A stretch of DNA of 9,159 bases from an uncultured Bacteriovorax sp. (GTDB lineage: Bacteria; Bdellovibrionota; Bacteriovoracia; Bacteriovoracales; Bacteriovoracaceae): positions 1 through 9,159 of the forward strand of contig CAMLKK010000076.1 in NCBI GenBank assembly GCA_946480715.1. Reading direction: 5' to 3'. Below are positions 6,290 through 9,159 of the stretch, in pieces. Each line of letters starts with the position of its first letter. Within the stretch, counting starts at the first letter, position 1. The translations under genes and the position numbers were made by a program. The notes below the pieces were generated by a model. That model saw nothing but the letters and a program-made list of their open reading frames with translations. It had not been told where the DNA came from and searched no databases.

Positions 6290-7324
6290 ATGATGAACGA
6301 AAAAAGAGTTCTCTCACTAGACGTATTACGAGCATTAGCCATTTTAGCTGTGCTTTTACTTCACAGTGCCGAACTTTTGAACCATGCTCCAGATTTCATA
6401 TACCGTATTTTCTCATTTGGGTGGATTGGCGTTGATCTTTTTTTTGTGTTGTCTGGATTTCTTATTGGTAGGCAAGTTTTTGGCAATGCTCGACATGAAG
6501 AGAGACCATTAAAGAATTTTCTCCTTAGACGTTTCTTTCGAACATGGCCTTTGTATTATGTTGTATTGATCGTGTATCTGGTTTTCAAGCCACTTGCAGG
6601 TTTTCCCTTTAATGATCAACCTCTTAAATTCTTCTTTTTTGTTCAGAATTTTTTTGAGCCAAGAGATTTTGTACAAAGTTGGTCACTTTGTATTGAAGAA
6701 CAATTCTACATTCTCTTTCCTCTTCTTTTCTTTAAATTCAATTTAAGAAATGCTCCTGCCTATATTTGGCTACTTCCTGGTTTTGCTTCATTGTCATATC
6801 GATTAGTGCTTTATCTCGTAGGCGTTGATGCCCTCAACATTACAAACGCTGCTTATAATTATCACTTTTCTTTTTTAGGTCATTTGGACGGAATTGCCTG
6901 GGGATTATTTTTAGCACGAAGTTTTGATCAATGGATTGGTTTGCAGAATAAGAAACCTTTTCTTCTCTCCGGAGTCATTCTCTTGATTGGAGCATGTCTT
7001 TATATCGGTCCCTATAATACAGGCGATCGAGTGGTGTTAAGCTTTCAGCTGCTAGCTCTCGCATTCTCTTTAATTCTTGTGGGAAGTTATGATTTAAAAA
7101 GTATCCCGGGGCAAAAATTATTTCATTACTTGGCCATTTGGTCTTACGGAATATATTTATGGAATAATTTAACTGTTAAAGTGTCTTTAAAACTTTTTTC
7201 TCATAACAATGATCTTGTTAGATTCTCAATCTTCATAATACTGACACTTTTGATTAGTTCCGCTTCTTATTATCTTATTGAAAAGCCAACATTAAAATTA
7301 CGTGATACTTTTCTGAAAAAGTGA
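6290..7324 (+). CDS. Acyltransferase 3 (OafA/YrhL-like) membrane protein
   Basis: This integral inner-membrane protein belongs to the acyltransferase-3 family, which moves acyl groups (often acetyl) onto surface carbohydrates such as O-antigen or exopolysaccharide. The 344 residues form about ten hydrophobic segments without the extra C-terminal SGNH domain of longer OafA types. Motifs seen are RVLSLDVLRALAILAVLLLHS with the family's essential His25, FGWIGVDLFFVLSGFLIG (43-60), LLRRFFRTWPLYY (78-90), SWSLCIEEQFYILFP (130-144), HLDGIAWG (198-205), WSYGIYLWN (284-292), and a closing EKP (331-333). The ATG at 6290 touches the glpK TAA, and a second ATG follows at 6293; either may be used. There is no good ribosome site, so translation is probably coupled to glpK. 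The gene ends directly against the convergent glycosyltransferase. The acceptor glycan cannot be told from the sequence. Confidence 0.92.
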   Translation: MMNEKRVLSLDVLRALAILAVLLLHSAELLNHAPDFIYRIFSFGWIGVDLFFVLSGFLIGRQVFGNARHEERPLKNFLLRRFFRTWPLYYVVLIVYLVFKPLAGFPFNDQPLKFFFFVQNFFEPRDFVQSWSLCIEEQFYILFPLLFFKFNLRNAPAYIWLLPGFASLSYRLVLYLVGVDALNITNAAYNYHFSFLGHLDGIAWGLFLARSFDQWIGLQNKKPFLLSGVILLIGACLYIGPYNTGDRVVLSFQLLALAFSLILVGSYDLKSIPGQKLFHYLAIWSYGIYLWNNLTVKVSLKLFSHNNDLVRFSIFIILTLLISSASYYLIEKPTLKLRDTFLKK

Positions 7325-7333
7325 TTACTTTTT
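7316..7333. terminator. Candidate bidirectional terminator-like hairpin over the convergent stops
   Basis: AAAAAGT (7316-7322) and ACTTTTT (7327-7333) are a perfect 7-bp inverted repeat with the 4-base loop GATT. It spans the plus-strand TGA (7322-7324) and the minus-strand TAA (7327-7325). Each strand ends the stem in five Ts, as bidirectional intrinsic terminators do, but the stem has only one G-C pair, so its strength is doubtful. Confidence 0.4.
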
Positions 7334-8149
7334 ATTTCCCCAGCGAGCATTGGGATGATTGGGAAAAGCATCTTCGCCTTTTAAATATCGCTGCTGTTTT
7401 TCCCATTGTTTCAGGTAAGTGATCATTAAACCAGAAGCAGCGATTAAGGAAACAACCAATCCCGGCACACCATCAAGACAAGCTTTATGGGGATAGAGAT
7501 AGTGTCGTTGAAACCAGCGAACAGTCCTATACAGAACTTTACCCATTGTTATAGGTTCATCCTTTTGAGCGTCCCATCTTGCAAGATCTTTATCTGAATA
7601 ATAATTAATCTTGTTAACCCAATTTGATATTGTTTGATTCGTGTAATGAAGATAGCGACTCTCAAGTCTTCCCCATTTTCCTTCCTTTTTTAGATCTTCG
7701 TGTTCAGACCTTGCGGCATAAGAGGCCTTTCCTTTTCTGAAAAGAGTTCCTCGCCAATTCTCGCCACCAAATCCATGCTTTAAGAGATATCCCATAAAAT
7801 ACACTTCAGATCGAGCGTCAAAACCGTCATACATATTTGTAGGATTAGTAAGAACCTTTTCTTCAATTTCTTTTTTAAGTTCCTCAGTAACAATTTCATC
7901 GCTATCAAGACGTAAGATCCAATCCGAAGTTGATTTCTCAATTCCATAATTCACGTTGGCATATATAAAATCTTTGTTCTCATAAAATTTTACATTGGGA
8001 TATTCGAGACAGAGTGCTTTGGTATTATCTGTACTGAACATATCAACAATGATGACTTCATCGGCCCACTTGATCGAATCAAGGGTCGGCTTTATAAAGC
8101 CTGCAACGTTGAGTACAGGAATAACAACTGCGAGTGTTTGTCTAGGCAT
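7325..8149 (-). CDS. Family 2 glycosyltransferase, WaaE/KdtX-like
   Basis: This 274-residue GT-A-fold glycosyltransferase resembles the WaaE/KdtX group that adds sugars to the LPS core. At the N terminus AVVIPVLNVAGFIKPTLDSI (7-26) is the family 2 nucleotide-sugar strand-loop, and WADEVIIVDMFSTDNT (28-43) supplies Asp36. WILRLDSDE (77-85) carries the DXD-type metal motif Asp82-Ser-Asp84. SEHEDL (148-153) is a likely catalytic-loop acid/His set, as in the ExHE of WaaE-type enzymes. YLHYTNQTISNWVNKINYYSDKD (166 on) matches the typical H-Y-x-n-W/F-x-K-x-N-Y-S segment. A hydrophobic stretch at about 227-246 may dip into or associate with the inner membrane. Start ATG 8149 has a strong AGAGAGGA site (8163-8156) 6 bases upstream. 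It diverges from the methyltransferase and converges on the acyltransferase with no gap. Donor and acceptor sugars are not determinable here. Confidence 0.9.
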   Translation of the reverse strand: MPRQTLAVVIPVLNVAGFIKPTLDSIKWADEVIIVDMFSTDNTKALCLEYPNVKFYENKDFIYANVNYGIEKSTSDWILRLDSDEIVTEELKKEIEEKVLTNPTNMYDGFDARSEVYFMGYLLKHGFGGENWRGTLFRKGKASYAARSEHEDLKKEGKWGRLESRYLHYTNQTISNWVNKINYYSDKDLARWDAQKDEPITMGKVLYRTVRWFQRHYLYPHKACLDGVPGLVVSLIAASGLMITYLKQWEKQQRYLKGEDAFPNHPNARWGNKK

Positions 8150-8243
8150 AAAAAATCCTCTCTAAAATCTTAAAGCAAATTTTAACACAAATTTTTATCA
8201 TTCATTGATATTATATTTAATACAAAAAAATCCAAGGTTGATT
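8150..8243. promoter_or_regulatory. Divergent AT-rich promoter region
   Basis: These 94 bases separate the divergent glycosyltransferase and methyltransferase genes and must hold starts for both. The stretch is very AT-rich. Minus-strand -10-like boxes are TAAAAT (8184-8179) and TATAAT (8215-8210). Plus-strand candidates are TATATT (8212-8217) and TTTAAT (8216-8221). No clear -35 partner at the normal distance stands out for any of them, so the exact promoters are uncertain. No terminator or operator-like repeat is seen. Confidence 0.45.
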
Positions 8244-9155
8244 ATGTTATCTACTCCTCAAACGATTAAATGTTTCTGTGGATCTATAGAAGCATCCGCT
8301 GTTAAAACTATTCCCTATCGCGATCAGCGTTTTATTCAAAGGTTTCAACAGGCTTCAATCTTAAGATGTTCTCAATGCGGTTTGATGAGGACTTCACCGA
8401 CTCCTATATTAGACATGCCTGAGATCTATGAGGAAGATTCAGTATCAAGCTCCCATGAGCAAAATACAGATCTTTGGAAAAAGTTTTCACAAGAAGTCGT
8501 TGAGAAAATAAAGCTCCATAAACAGGATGGAAAACTTCTCGATGTAGGATGCAACATTGGCGTACTCGTTCATGAAGCTATTCTTGCTGGCTACGATGCT
8601 GAAGGGATAGATCTGAATCAAGCTGCAATTGATTACGGCAGAAAGAAATTTAATATTCCTCTGAGAAAAGAAAGACTTGAAAACATTGCTGGTTCCGATC
8701 GTTATGACGTCATCGTTATGAATCATGTTATTGAACACATCCCAGACCTACAGACTTTTAGTTGTCATGTTCGTAGACTGCTGAAGCCAGATGGTTTATT
8801 TCTCGCTGTATGTCCCAATGCTGAAAGTGGAATTCCCCAGATTTTGAACATTCTTAATAAAAGAAAATCAGGCAAAGGATCAAATTGGTTCTGGTATGGA
8901 TATCTTCCAGAACAGCATGTCTGGCAATTTGGACCTCAATCACTAAAGCGAGTTTTAGAAGATTGTCACTTTAAAACAATTAAAGTGAGTGCTCATCAAA
9001 ACATGCATTGGGGAATAACCGAATCGAAGAAGTTTCGATTCCGCTTAATGAAGACACTTTGGTCGCTCTTTGCCTTCATCGGTAAAGGCGACAATCTTTT
9101 TATTTGGTGTTCACCCAATAAAACTATTTCAAGCACTTCAATTCAAAATACATAA
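8244..9155 (+). CDS. Zinc-ribbon class I SAM-dependent methyltransferase
   Basis: This is a 303-residue class I (Rossmann) S-adenosylmethionine methyltransferase of the Methyltransf_23 type with an N-terminal zinc ribbon, a form common in LPS and capsule loci. The ribbon uses Cys10-x-Cys12 and Cys42-x2-Cys45 (CFCGS and CSQCGL). The SAM-binding motif I is LLDVGCNIG (98-106), the acidic ribose-binding strand end is GIDLN (121-125), and the post-motif segment YDVIVMNHVIEHIPD (154-168) is characteristic. LKPDGLFLAVCPN (180-192) forms a late strand, and EQHVWQFGPQSL (223-234) is a family block. The start was set at ATG 8244, with AAGG (8234-8237) 6 bases upstream, rather than at the in-frame TTG at 8205, whose 13 extra codons have no family look and no ribosome site. 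With the neighbouring glycosyltransferase and acyltransferase it probably tailors a surface glycan; the actual substrate is unknown. Confidence 0.9.
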   Translation: MLSTPQTIKCFCGSIEASAVKTIPYRDQRFIQRFQQASILRCSQCGLMRTSPTPILDMPEIYEEDSVSSSHEQNTDLWKKFSQEVVEKIKLHKQDGKLLDVGCNIGVLVHEAILAGYDAEGIDLNQAAIDYGRKKFNIPLRKERLENIAGSDRYDVIVMNHVIEHIPDLQTFSCHVRRLLKPDGLFLAVCPNAESGIPQILNILNKRKSGKGSNWFWYGYLPEQHVWQFGPQSLKRVLEDCHFKTIKVSAHQNMHWGITESKKFRFRLMKTLWSLFAFIGKGDNLFIWCSPNKTISSTSIQNT

Positions 9156-9159
9156 ACCA

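Noticed and set aside
8205..8207. TTG start adding 13 residues to the methyltransferase
   Set aside because: There is no ribosome site before it, the added residues fall in AT-rich promoter-like DNA, and ATG 8244 has AAGG at good spacing.
1..9159. CRISPR arrays, insertion sequences, tRNA or rRNA genes, phage or defence genes
   Set aside because: No regularly spaced repeats, no transposase, integrase or nuclease-like proteins, and no gap large enough for an unassigned RNA gene apart from the 94-base divergent region, which shows no tRNA-like fold.

Overview
The window is a gene-dense piece of a bacterial chromosome of moderate-to-low G+C. It holds ten protein-coding genes, one cut by the left edge, and no visible RNA genes, transposons or CRISPR arrays. 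The longest non-coding gap is only about 94 bases. Double-membrane features (Lol-type lipoprotein, anchored periplasmic thioredoxin, LPS/O-antigen-type glycan enzymes) indicate a Gram-negative. The AT-leaning base composition, a Kazal-domain lipoprotein, a TadE/Flp-like prepilin and a hut cluster together resemble the predatory Bdellovibrionota, especially Bacteriovorax/Peredibacter relatives. That assignment is a judgement from style, not a database match.

Region 1 (1-3588) is a histidine-utilisation cluster on the plus strand: the 3' half of hutH, then hutU and hutI, with an overlap of 1 base and a gap of 10 bases. Together they convert histidine to urocanate, imidazolone propionate and N-formimino-glutamate. 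The last step (HutG, or HutF plus HutG) and any HutC repressor are not in the window.

Region 2 (3589-4782) holds small cell-envelope proteins: a two-domain Kazal-type lipoprotein on the plus strand, a membrane-anchored TlpA/ResA-like thioredoxin on the minus strand, and a 64-residue prepilin-like protein on the plus strand. The first two meet tail to tail with no bases between their stop codons. The last two diverge across a 33-base gap.

Region 3 (4796-9155) begins with glycerol kinase, 13 bases after the prepilin-like gene. It is followed with no gap by an OafA-type membrane acyltransferase. A WaaE-like family 2 glycosyltransferase lies on the minus strand, also tail to tail with no gap, and a zinc-ribbon SAM methyltransferase diverges from it. 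The last three look like tailoring enzymes for a surface glycan (lipopolysaccharide or capsule).

I found no convincing evidence of a wholly new multi-gene system. The most notable points are the two zero-gap convergent junctions that each carry inverted symmetry, a second Kazal domain that has lost exactly one disulfide pair, and an orphan prepilin-like gene apparently co-transcribed with glycerol kinase.
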